A stretch of 11,428 nucleotides of DNA, from positions 1-11,428 of the forward strand of contig JAUVAR010000053.1 in NCBI GenBank assembly GCA_030591625.1, in the 5' to 3' direction. Of the stretch, positions 1 through 7,621 are shown one piece after another. The position numbers and the translations under genes were made by a program. The notes below the pieces were generated by a model that did no database searches, was not told the DNA's origin, and saw only the letters and a list, made by a program, of their open reading frames with translations. Origin of the DNA: Candidatus Zixiibacteriota bacterium (GTDB lineage Bacteria; Zixibacteria; MSB-5A5; GN15; FEB-12). Position 1 is the first letter of the stretch. Every line of letters starts with the position of its first letter.

Positions 1-2333
1 TTGATTATCCACTCGGTCGTATCAGCTTCAATGCACAACACCCGATTGATGCACGAAGTCGTATTGAAATTGACTATGAACCTCTTACAACTGATTACCG
101 CGAAGAGCTTGTCTCGGTTGGTGGAGGTGGCATTTTGAGGGATTCACTTTTCTATTTCAATGTCGGGATTCAGCATGAGGGGGATGATCGTGATAAGATG
201 ATAGTGGGCGATTTGTCATCCTCGGATCTTGCCCTATTGGAACTTTCGGGTGATTCACCTGCGATACGATCAGCTGTTTTCGATGACACAGCCGGAAGCT
301 ATATTATTGACACTCTCTTTTTACCTGATTCTGTTTTGAAATATGTTGGTCCGTCAAGCGGTGATTTGCGTGTTACCTTTAGTTTTGTCGGCGAAGGAAA
401 TGGCGCGTATCGTTTTCTCGGCTCAGATGTATATCAATATGTCGGTGTGCGGAGTGCAGATTACTTGCCTGTTGTTGTTGTCCCGGCAGCCGAACGAATT
501 CGTGATGCTGCAATTCTGATCGGAAGTAAAACCGATCTGTTTGGTGATCTCACCTTGGATCTTCGTACTACTGAAACTGATCGAAATCTTTTATCTGACA
601 AAGATGATGACGACAATGTCGGATATTACTATGATTTGAAATCATCCCGAAGCTGGAAGATGAATGACAAAGAAAATATCTTGAAACTGCGTCGTCGTAT
701 GAGAGAGTCGAAATTTAATTCTACCAGACGAATTAATAGTCCTGATTTTAATCGCAGTTATTTTATCCCGGTTAACTTTGTGCCAACTTCAGATGAATTA
801 CTGCACGATGTTTCATTCGGGATTACCCCTCTTAAGGGAATCAATCTGACTGCAGGTATGAGTGATTTGGATTATCGTTCACAGTTCAATTCAAGAATGA
901 CCGGCGCTACGTTCAAAGTAGAACCTTTGGACAAACTAAGCGGCCAGGTCGGTTTCTCAAATGTTAACACTAAATTATATTCTGATAGCATATCGGGAGA
1001 TGGTGAGGCGACTACTTTTAATGCTTTGATAGAATACAAGTTTGGAAGTAAGTATCGTATCCATACTGAGTTTCAATCCGACAATCGTGAGAATGAATAT
1101 AGTCCTTTAAAAACAGGCACACGTTACAATCGCTTTCAATATGGCATTAGCTCCGACAAAGAAACAATCAGTTACTCATATTTCGATGAGGATTCATTAA
1201 GCACAAAATGGAATCGTTCACTCATACGGCACCGTCTTCGAGGCTCATCACGTCGGACAATTGGTCGTATAAGTATCGACTTGAGTACGGCATATCAATG
1301 GTTAGATGACAATTTGGGACGACAGGAGTCACTGCTTGGGCGGGCCGGAATCAGGTATCGTGATTTCAAAAATGCCCTCGCCATTACAACCTTGTATGAT
1401 CTCTCCAACGAACAACGGAATGCACGGGGTATTTCATTCTTGCAGGTTGAGCAGGGAAGAGGTCAGTTTAGATTCGAAGATGGCGAGTATCTTCCTGATC
1501 CAGATGGTGATTATATCAAGCTTGATGAAATCCTCTCGGATCGGGCATCTGTTAGACGTTCACACAAGAGCTTTAGTTTTAGTAAAGATTTCGAAGAGGC
1601 AGCTATCAGATTCAACTCTGATATCGAAGAAGAACTTTTGCCCGAAGGGAAAAAGGATTTATTCTGGTTGATCCCATTTTATACCGATGAAAGCCAGCCG
1701 TATTTGTTCTACCGGTCAGATCATCAGCTTGATCTGAATTTTATACGACTTGGCCATTTTCATCTTTTCAATTTCGAATTCAGACGTGAACTAGAAACCC
1801 GATCTCTCAGAGGTGGAGAAAGACGGCGACGGGAATCGAATGGCGCATTAGAATTAAGAGAATCAATCAGCAATACATACCTTTCGCAACGAGTCGAACT
1901 CTTCGACAATGAACGTGACAAATTATACTCCGCATCCGGTGATGTAAGTGGTGTCGAGCTTGGAATTAAGGCACGGCATTCATTTAATAGCAGTGAAATA
2001 TTGTTCGGTGGCGGGTATAGATATGCGAGCACAGACGACGATGAAGTCTCCCGTCAATTCAGTATCGAAGTTGGGGGGCGTTTGTCATTGTTGCAAAAAG
2101 GTGAACTCAGACTTAAAACTACTGCCTACAGACAGAAATTTTCCGATTTGATTGGTGCTGCCTCATATCAGTTAACGGATAACCGCTATGGGAAACAGGG
2201 AGTGCATTGGAATTTGTCGATTAACTATGGTGTTCATGGGAGCACTCGAATCAACGCTACTCTCAACGGTCGTCATTCGGATGATCGCACCGCACGTATC
2301 TTCATGCATGGTGAGGTGGTGACAACATTTTGA
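1..2333 (+). CDS. Large outer-membrane beta-barrel protein of unknown function, 5' end outside the window
   Basis: The reading frame is open from base 3 to the TGA at 2331-2333, about 776 visible codons. A TTG at 135 is in frame, but the codons before it read as normal protein (DYPLGRISFNAQHPIDARSR...), so the true start lies upstream. The N-terminal visible part has a 'DYPxGxIxF...SRIxIDYE' stretch followed by a 'VGEGNGAYRFLG...SADYLPV' stretch at about bases 387-470. As I recall them, similar motifs precede the barrel in large SprA-like or uncharacterised outer-membrane proteins of FCB-group bacteria. The rest is rich in alternating polar/hydrophobic strands with charged turns, I saw no cysteine, and the last residue is Phe, as usual for a BAM-inserted barrel. 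The stop overlaps the start of the Omp85 gene, so the two are probably translated together. Function is unknown; outer-membrane location is a confident inference, the family name is not. Confidence 0.8.
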   Translation, partial: DYPLGRISFNAQHPIDARSRIEIDYEPLTTDYREELVSVGGGGILRDSLFYFNVGIQHEGDDRDKMIVGDLSSSDLALLELSGDSPAIRSAVFDDTAGSYIIDTLFLPDSVLKYVGPSSGDLRVTFSFVGEGNGAYRFLGSDVYQYVGVRSADYLPVVVVPAAERIRDAAILIGSKTDLFGDLTLDLRTTETDRNLLSDKDDDDNVGYYYDLKSSRSWKMNDKENILKLRRRMRESKFNSTRRINSPDFNRSYFIPVNFVPTSDELLHDVSFGITPLKGINLTAGMSDLDYRSQFNSRMTGATFKVEPLDKLSGQVGFSNVNTKLYSDSISGDGEATTFNALIEYKFGSKYRIHTEFQSDNRENEYSPLKTGTRYNRFQYGISSDKETISYSYFDEDSLSTKWNRSLIRHRLRGSSRRTIGRISIDLSTAYQWLDDNLGRQESLLGRAGIRYRDFKNALAITTLYDLSNEQRNARGISFLQVEQGRGQFRFEDGEYLPDPDGDYIKLDEILSDRASVRRSHKSFSFSKDFEEAAIRFNSDIEEELLPEGKKDLFWLIPFYTDESQPYLFYRSDHQLDLNFIRLGHFHLFNFEFRRELETRSLRGGERRRRESNGALELRESISNTYLSQRVELFDNERDKLYSASGDVSGVELGIKARHSFNSSEILFGGGYRYASTDDDEVSRQFSIEVGGRLSLLQKGELRLKTTAYRQKFSDLIGAASYQLTDNRYGKQGVHWNLSINYGVHGSTRINATLNGRHSDDRTARIFMHGEVVTTF
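2313..2319 (+). promoter_or_regulatory. Ribosome binding site supporting the TTG start of the Omp85 gene
   Basis: GAGGTGG lies 10 bases before the TTG at 2330. The next in-frame ATG, at 2354, has no comparable purine tract at a useful distance. This favours the TTG start and a 4-base TTGA overlap with the upstream stop. The site sits inside the upstream coding sequence, as expected for coupled translation. Confidence 0.5.
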
Positions 2334-3823
2334 GTAAAACCACACTATCAATTATGCGCATCGGTGTAATAGTCGTTATGACGTTATTCTTTGGCTCAAT
2401 CATTTGGGCAGAGACAGACTCTGGCTATCAGATAAAATCTCTGCGTGTGAACAAAATTATTCTATCAGGTGATAGTAGCTTTGTTATTGAAACAGATATC
2501 CGATTTAACGAAAGATCCGTACAAATATTTGCAGAAAACCTGCTTGATGAATTGCACGATCTGGGATATTACTGGGCTGTCCTCAATTCTATCGGGGCTG
2601 AGTTGAACGGTCAAAAAGTGTCAGTCCGATTTGAATTGACCAAAGGTCCGGCTGTGCGATTCTCCGAACTGCATATTACAGGCATAGATAAATCATCGGC
2701 CCGACTTGTCAGGAAACAGATTGATATTAAGAAAGATCAGCTCTTGACAGACGAGTTAGTCAAAAGTATTTCATCACGAGCCGACAATATTACGTTTGTC
2801 AGGCGTGATGGCCCTATCTCAGTCATACCAGAAAGTGGTTATAATCGAGCAGCAATTGAAATTCCATTTTTACGATTGCGCTCTTTCAATTTTAGTGGCG
2901 GAGGTGGGTATATTCCTGATGATCCAGATGGTATTGTATGGAACGTTGATCTGAAAGTGACGAATTTCATAGGAGGTGGACGGCAGGTCGGTCTCAAGAG
3001 CGAACGGCGCAATCGGGGTCGTACATGGTTACAGGTGAACTATGCACAACCTCTATTTCTATTCGGAAACGGTAGTTTTGACATGACAATTGCAACCCGA
3101 GACTATCGTGAGCAGTTTTATGAGTTCGCTATCGATGCTGCGTTGCGCTCCGCAATCAGCGTCAGATGGTTCTGGCAAATGTCGCTCGGATGGAAACGAG
3201 TTGACCCAGCTTCTATCAATCCGACCTATTCACGTTTATCTTTTGGAACTCGGGTTGGTTTTAGTTCGCTCGACTCCAAACAGAGGCCTCATTCTGGTCT
3301 GTTTGCAGAAACTGGTGTTACCTACGCATATCGTAATCAAAATTTATCGACAGATTGTTTAGATTGTACTGAGTCGTCGAACGATGCTCGACTACGTGCC
3401 GACATTGACTATTATCTTGCATTCACTCGATTACTCGGCGGTCACTTCGGTCTGAAATTCAGGTCGGTGGAAACATCTGATGATGTGCTACCAGAAGCTG
3501 AGATGTTTTATGTCGGTGGTCCAGGAACATTACGAGGATTTAGGAATGAACAGTTTCTGACCAACAAATATGCGGTTTTCACTTTCGAACCGAGACTTAG
3601 TTTCGATGCAATAAACTTAATTGGGTTTTATGACCTTGCTCGTATTTCAGTAGCCAAATCTTTGGGTGGAGAAGTTAATTTCAATTGGCAAACTGAAACA
3701 GGCATAGGTTTAGGAGTTGAACTATTTACAGCAAAACGATCAATTGCTCTTTCGCTCGGATGGGATAGCAAACTCGGTCCCTCCGATCCGCGCTTATCTA
3801 TTTTATTTTCTAGCACATTGTAA
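2330..3823 (+). CDS. Omp85-superfamily outer-membrane protein (BamA/TamA-like) with short POTRA region
   Basis: This protein of 497 residues has a hydrophobic signal peptide (about residues 9-27, cleavage near IIWA/ET). A POTRA-like periplasmic part follows at roughly 34-178, enough for about two domains, then a barrel to the C terminus. The barrel carries the Omp85 signature at 395-409 (VGGPGTLRGFRNEQF), including the RGF tripeptide (402-404) that in this family lies on loop 6 and reaches into the barrel. The POTRA part is shorter than in BamA (five domains) or TamA (three). The protein ends in SSTL rather than the more usual terminal Phe or Trp. Its only two cysteines form a CLDC motif (343-346) in a predicted loop. 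It overlaps the preceding barrel gene by 4 bases, suggesting that it helps insert or export that partner, but it could equally be a general assembly factor. A start at the ATG at 2354 would still keep the signal peptide. Confidence 0.85.
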   Translation: MSKTTLSIMRIGVIVVMTLFFGSIIWAETDSGYQIKSLRVNKIILSGDSSFVIETDIRFNERSVQIFAENLLDELHDLGYYWAVLNSIGAELNGQKVSVRFELTKGPAVRFSELHITGIDKSSARLVRKQIDIKKDQLLTDELVKSISSRADNITFVRRDGPISVIPESGYNRAAIEIPFLRLRSFNFSGGGGYIPDDPDGIVWNVDLKVTNFIGGGRQVGLKSERRNRGRTWLQVNYAQPLFLFGNGSFDMTIATRDYREQFYEFAIDAALRSAISVRWFWQMSLGWKRVDPASINPTYSRLSFGTRVGFSSLDSKQRPHSGLFAETGVTYAYRNQNLSTDCLDCTESSNDARLRADIDYYLAFTRLLGGHFGLKFRSVETSDDVLPEAEMFYVGGPGTLRGFRNEQFLTNKYAVFTFEPRLSFDAINLIGFYDLARISVAKSLGGEVNFNWQTETGIGLGVELFTAKRSIALSLGWDSKLGPSDPRLSILFSSTL

Positions 3824-3835
3824 CATCATTTAAAG

Positions 3836-3864
3836 TTGACTCTTATCATTCGCATTTCTATGAT
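3836..3864 (+). promoter_or_regulatory. Sigma70-type promoter for the UbiA-family gene
   Basis: TTGACT (3836-3841) and TATGAT (3859-3864) each match the sigma70 consensus at five of six positions and are separated by exactly 17 bases. They lie in the only gap between the Omp85 and UbiA genes. Transcription would be expected to begin about 6-8 bases after the -10 box, at or just after the GTG start codon at 3870. The assignment rests on sequence match alone. Confidence 0.55.
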
Positions 3865-3869
3865 TAGCT

Positions 3870-4715
3870 GTGCACAAATTGTATGACTTCTTTAGACTAA
3901 TTCGAATTCTCAACTGCCTCCTCGCAATGGTCGGGGTCTGGGTAGGTGCCCGTATGACTTGGGTTGACCCTGTCTATTACGGTCCTCTAATAGCTGCGAT
4001 TGCAGCCTTTTTTGTCTGTGCGGCCGGAAATGTTGTCAATGATATAAGAGATATTGAAATTGATCGAATAGCTCATCCCGGGCGAGTTCTTGTAACCGAA
4101 GGGTTGTCTGTCAAATTTGCGAACTGGATAGCGGCTATTTGTAATCTATTAGCAATTATTTCAGCAGTTGCGGTCAATTTCGAGGTAACAATTATGGTTC
4201 TGGCAGCGATAGCGCTTCTTTATGGCTATAATTACGGACTCAAGAAAGTTCCTCTCGCAGGTAATATTGCAGTCGCTCTTTTGGCCGCTTTGACCTTTAT
4301 GACGGGAGGATTAGCGGTTGATACTGTTCTGGCGCTCAATCTTCCCGGACCAATTGTCCCTGCATTATTCGCGTTTCTGCTCCATCTGGTACGAGAAATT
4401 GTAAAAGATGTAGAGGATATAGAGGGAGACCGTATCGCCGGTTATAGGTCATTGCCAATCGTAACAGGTGTTTCAAAATCTCTTTCGCTCGCCATATTAC
4501 TCTTTCTGCTGCTTGGTTTTACGACCCTTGTTCCGGTCATGATGAGCTGGTATGGCCGGATGTATGAGATCATCGCAATCTATCTGGTCGTATTGCCGAT
4601 GCTCGTTCTTTTAATCATCCTGTGGGGGAATCCAAACCATAAAATGCTAAGAATTGTATCGACCGGACTCAAAATAGGTATGGTTCTTGGGCTGGTCGCC
4701 TTCATTGTTAACTAA
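3870..4715 (+). CDS. UbiA-family prenyltransferase, digeranylgeranylglyceryl-phosphate synthase-like
   Basis: This integral membrane protein of 281 residues has the usual UbiA length and about eight to nine hydrophobic helices. Both metal/diphosphate-binding motifs are intact: NDIRDIEID (57-65, NDxxDxxxD) and DVEDIEGD (180-187, DxxDxxGD), the latter preceded by REIVK. The second motif with its flank, and a start of the 'FRLIRxLNCLLA' type, resemble archaeal enzymes that add the second geranylgeranyl chain to geranylgeranylglyceryl phosphate more than they resemble 4-hydroxybenzoate or haem O prenyltransferases. The substrate remains an inference; a quinone or chlorophyll-type UbiA role is the main alternative. 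An in-frame TGA at 3861 limits the start to GTG 3870 or TTG 3879; later starts would remove the conserved RLIR...N segment. Neither start has a Shine-Dalgarno sequence. No other lipid gene is visible nearby. Confidence 0.85.
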   Translation: MHKLYDFFRLIRILNCLLAMVGVWVGARMTWVDPVYYGPLIAAIAAFFVCAAGNVVNDIRDIEIDRIAHPGRVLVTEGLSVKFANWIAAICNLLAIISAVAVNFEVTIMVLAAIALLYGYNYGLKKVPLAGNIAVALLAALTFMTGGLAVDTVLALNLPGPIVPALFAFLLHLVREIVKDVEDIEGDRIAGYRSLPIVTGVSKSLSLAILLFLLLGFTTLVPVMMSWYGRMYEIIAIYLVVLPMLVLLIILWGNPNHKMLRIVSTGLKIGMVLGLVAFIVN

Positions 4716-4866
4716 CTTTAACGCAACCTCTTTGGCTATATCTATGTATAACAATTCAAGTGTCTGAGAGTCAGGCAGTTAAGTTAGCTCTTGACATTGA
4801 GATGGAGAACCATTTCTTAATTTTCAAATGGAATTAGACCCAATAGAGTGAGCTGCCAAAACGATT
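4716..4866 (+). other. Intergenic gap before the MoxR/Bat operon
   Basis: This 151-base gap is the longest stretch without a gene in the window and the natural place for the operon's promoter. It contains an imperfect hairpin at 4761-4777 (7-base arms TGTCTGA/TCAGGCA with one G-U pair and a 3-base loop) without a following T run. It also holds a TATAAC at 4747-4752 without a fitting -35 box, and a TTGACA at 4791-4796. I see no convincing small ORF in it. Confidence 0.5.
4791..4821 (+). promoter_or_regulatory. Weak candidate promoter for the MoxR/Bat operon
   Basis: A perfect TTGACA (4791-4796) is followed at 19 bases by CTTAAT (4816-4821), which matches the -10 consensus at four of six positions. 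The spacing is longer than ideal. It is listed because it lies 70 bases upstream of the first operon gene and no better candidate is visible in the gap. Confidence 0.22.
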
Positions 4867-5733
4867 ATGAAAACTATTATTGTTCTGTTACTTACAGCCT
4901 TAATTTTGCTTGCTTCAACTGCTCTGGCGGATGGTATAACTCTGTCTCAACGGATAAATCAGACCGAAGTGCCTTTTAATGATTCAGTCGAATTTCAGAT
5001 TATCCTTAAATGGGATGGCCCTCAGACAGCTTATATTTTTGAGGATGCAATCAGCCCTGATTTTGATCGTTTCAAAGTCGGTTCGTTTTCTTCTACAATC
5101 GGTTCAACCGGCAAAGGGGATTCGATTTTTACGACCAAAACGCTCACGTATATACTTATCCCACAACTCTCAGGTGTTTCCAAAATTCGTTCGACAGCAG
5201 TATCTTATACAATGTGGCCGGATGGAGAGAAGGGCGAACTGATGACCGATGCTATGTCGATAACAATCGCAGATCCGGTCGCCCGAGTTGTAACAGAAAA
5301 AACATTCCCAATTCTGAGAATTCTCTTTCTACTATCTATTGCAATAGTCATTGCAGTTGTGATTTTTATCATAATTCGCAAAAAGAAGAATACTGAAACG
5401 GTTGTGGGTGCACTCGATGAATTCTTAGGTTCACTACCTCAATTGCGAATCAACTGTGGTGATGATATAAAGAAATTCCAGACAGGATTTTATAATCTTT
5501 TAGTAAAATATATTGGAGAAGAATATAATCTCGAATTTGATCGTAAGCCGCTAAAAGAAATATGTGATGCGTTAGAGACAACCAAGATGTCACCAAACGA
5601 ACGAGAACAGTTCAGCCAATGGCTGGTGCGAGCCGACAAAGAGAAATATTCTCCGGATAGTTCTGCACCGGGTGAAACGGTGCGTCTTGAATCAGAAATA
5701 CTACAATTCTTTGAAAAAACAGTTTTGAAATAA
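4867..5733 (+). CDS. Short BatD-like membrane protein (first of two in the operon)
   Basis: The 288-residue product has a clear signal peptide (1-21, cleavage after ALA). An extracytoplasmic beta-rich domain follows (about 24-140), with the BatD/oxygen-tolerance pattern of a sequence opening on 'VPFNDSVEFQI' and ending in a 'LIPQLSGVSKI' strand. One transmembrane helix (about 149-171) is followed by RKKK and a cytosolic tail of about 115 residues. The tail has a 'FYNLLVKYIGEEYNLEF...ADKEKYSP' helical pattern that also occurs in the second BatD-like protein of this operon. Full BatD proteins are usually much longer with several beta domains, so this is a minimal version. It lies 13 bases before the MoxR gene, whose product the tail might contact (inference). 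The start is an ATG with only a poor purine-rich sequence (GAGTGAG, 4846-4852) upstream. Confidence 0.75.
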   Translation: MKTIIVLLLTALILLASTALADGITLSQRINQTEVPFNDSVEFQIILKWDGPQTAYIFEDAISPDFDRFKVGSFSSTIGSTGKGDSIFTTKTLTYILIPQLSGVSKIRSTAVSYTMWPDGEKGELMTDAMSITIADPVARVVTEKTFPILRILFLLSIAIVIAVVIFIIIRKKKNTETVVGALDEFLGSLPQLRINCGDDIKKFQTGFYNLLVKYIGEEYNLEFDRKPLKEICDALETTKMSPNEREQFSQWLVRADKEKYSPDSSAPGETVRLESEILQFFEKTVLK

Positions 5734-5746
5734 AGTCGGAGGACCG

Positions 5747-6736
5747 ATGGAAATTGATATTCAGCAAATACAGGCGAAAGTAGAAAAAGAGGCTTCGTTT
5801 GTCGAAAAACTAACGGACCAGATGGGCAAGGTTATCGTTGGGCAACATTATCTTATTGAACGATTACTGATTGGTATTCTTGCCGACGGGCATATTCTGA
5901 TTGAAGGTGTCCCGGGACTGGCTAAAACCCTCTCGGTTAAAACTCTCTCAGATGCAATTCAGGCAAAATTCCAGCGTTTGCAGTTCACCCCTGATCTTCT
6001 TCCGGCTGACTTGGTTGGTACTATGATTTATAGCCCACAAAAGTCTGAGTTCTCGGTCAAGAAGGGTCCGATCTTTGCCAATATTATTCTCGCCGACGAA
6101 ATAAACCGCGCTCCTGCCAAAGTACAGTCGGCATTGCTTGAAGCTATGCAGGAACGACAGGTAACAATCGGTGAAACCACATTCAAGCTCGATGAACCAT
6201 TCTTAGTCCTTGCAACTCAGAACCCAATCGAACAAGAAGGCACTTATCCGCTTCCGGAAGCACAGATCGACCGTTTTATGTTGATGCTCAAGATAGGTTA
6301 CCCAACACCTGCCGAAGAACGTCAGATTATGGATCGTAACACAGGTAGCGAAAAACTGACTGTGCAGAAAGTAATTTCACCCGACGATATAGTCAGGGCT
6401 CGTGAGGTTGTGCGCTCGATTTATGTCGATGAAAAAGTGAAAGAGTATATCGTAAATATAATCTTTGCGACTCGTGAACCAGAAAAATACGGTCTTGCAG
6501 ATATAAAAGACTTAATAGCATTTGGTGCCTCCCCGCGTGCGACGATCTATCTGAATCTTGCGGCCAAAGCTCATGCGTTCATCAAAGGCAGAGGGTATAT
6601 CACACCCGAAGATATCAAAGCTATTGGTGCCGATGTCCTAAGGCATAGAATCCTGCTAACCTATGAAGCGGAAGCAGAAGAAGTCTCCGCCGATGATATC
6701 GTAAAGAAAGTTTTCGACGCTATCGAAGTGCCATAG
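5747..6736 (+). CDS. moxR: MoxR-family AAA+ ATPase
   Basis: At 329 residues this is full length for MoxR (AAA_3). It shows Walker A GVPGLAKT (54-61, Lys60), Walker B IILADE (113-118), NRAPAK just after it, sensor 1 ATQNP with Asn159, the EAQIDRF segment (171-177) and sensor 2 GASPRA with Arg264. All ATPase residues look intact. MoxR proteins form cytosolic hexameric rings that work with VWA-domain partners, and four such partners or accessories follow here. A GGAGGA (5738-5743) lies close to the ATG, with a rather short spacer. The DUF58 gene follows after 9 bases. The name is certain at family level; the client protein cannot be told from sequence. Confidence 0.97.
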   Translation: MEIDIQQIQAKVEKEASFVEKLTDQMGKVIVGQHYLIERLLIGILADGHILIEGVPGLAKTLSVKTLSDAIQAKFQRLQFTPDLLPADLVGTMIYSPQKSEFSVKKGPIFANIILADEINRAPAKVQSALLEAMQERQVTIGETTFKLDEPFLVLATQNPIEQEGTYPLPEAQIDRFMLMLKIGYPTPAEERQIMDRNTGSEKLTVQKVISPDDIVRAREVVRSIYVDEKVKEYIVNIIFATREPEKYGLADIKDLIAFGASPRATIYLNLAAKAHAFIKGRGYITPEDIKAIGADVLRHRILLTYEAEAEEVSADDIVKKVFDAIEVP

Positions 6737-6745
6737 GCGATTCTG

Positions 6746-7621
6746 ATGATACCGAAGGAGATTCTAAAGAAAATACGCCGCATCGAGATCAAAACCAAAA
6801 GATTGGTTAACGATCTTTTCTCGGGTGAATACCATTCGACCTTCAAAGGTCAGGGGATGGAATTTGAGGAGGTGCGTCAGTACCAACCGGGTGATGATAT
6901 CCGCCTTATCGACTGGAATGTGACTGCTCGGACAGGGTTTCCGTATGTCAAGAAATTCCGTGAAGAACGCGAACTGTCGGTTGTGTTGCTTGTCGATGCA
7001 TCATCATCGGGCAGGTTTGGTACCCGTGATCGTTTCAAGAGTGAAACAGCGGCCGAACTTTGTGCACTGCTCGCTTTCTCTGCAATCAAAAATAATGATA
7101 AAGTCGGTTTGATAATTTTCACCGACCGAATCGAAAAGTTTGTGCCGCCTCAAAAAGGACGGGGACATGTCCTTCGTATTATTCGTGAAGTGCTTTTCTT
7201 TGAACCGGAAGGTGTCGGGACTAATATCGCACTCGCCCTTGAATATTTTCATCGTGTAATCAAACGTCGTTCAGTTGTTTTTCTTGTTTCGGATTTTCTC
7301 TCGGAGGGTTATGAAAAACCACTCCAGATTGCCAACCGTAAACATGACATCGTTGCAATAAAAGTTACCGATCCCCGTGAAACCGTGTTTGAAGATGTCG
7401 GGCTTATCGAACTTGAAGATGCCGAAACAGGCGAAATTGTTATTATCGATAGTGGCTCAAAAGCGTTCCGTCGTGAGTTTTCGGCACGAGCCGACGAAGA
7501 CATTGTAAACCTTAAACGAAATTTCCAGCTTATAAATATGGATTTCATAAACATAAGAACTGACCGGCCATATATTGTGCCGCTGATTTCGTTCTTCCGC
7601 ATGAGAGAAAAACGCCGATGA
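6746..7621 (+). CDS. DUF58 protein with VWA-like fold, MoxR partner
   Basis: This soluble protein of 291 residues has no signal peptide or membrane helix, so it is expected in the cytosol. It carries the DUF58 signature EFEEVRQYQPGDDIRLIDWN (39-58), followed by a VWA-like region with a MIDAS motif DASSS (84-88), a threonine in GVGTN (159) and an aspartate in SDF (183). All metal-site positions appear present. DUF58 genes nearly always sit just after moxR, as here, and the proteins are thought to link the ATPase to its substrate. The N terminus MIPKEILKKIRRIEIKTKRLV is typical for the family, which supports the ATG at 6746. The last four bases (ATGA, 7618-7621) overlap the next gene, indicating coupled translation. 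Confidence 0.95.
   Translation: MIPKEILKKIRRIEIKTKRLVNDLFSGEYHSTFKGQGMEFEEVRQYQPGDDIRLIDWNVTARTGFPYVKKFREERELSVVLLVDASSSGRFGTRDRFKSETAAELCALLAFSAIKNNDKVGLIIFTDRIEKFVPPQKGRGHVLRIIREVLFFEPEGVGTNIALALEYFHRVIKRRSVVFLVSDFLSEGYEKPLQIANRKHDIVAIKVTDPRETVFEDVGLIELEDAETGEIVIIDSGSKAFRREFSARADEDIVNLKRNFQLINMDFINIRTDRPYIVPLISFFRMREKRR

Noticed and set aside
135..137. TTG at 135 as the start of the large barrel protein
   Set aside because: The frame continues upstream to the window edge with protein-like sequence that matches the domain continuing downstream, and no ribosome binding site decides for this TTG.
1306..1671. 121-codon open frame on the + strand
   Set aside because: It is out of frame inside the large barrel gene, and the in-frame product continues smoothly across it, so neither a nested gene nor a frameshift is needed.
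2744..2749. Perfect TTGACA inside the Omp85 gene as an internal promoter
   Set aside because: The bases at normal -10 distance do not resemble TATAAT and no gene start follows.
4761..4777. Rho-independent terminator after the UbiA-family gene
   Set aside because: The stem is short with a G-U pair and no T run follows it (the next bases are GTTAAGTTAG).
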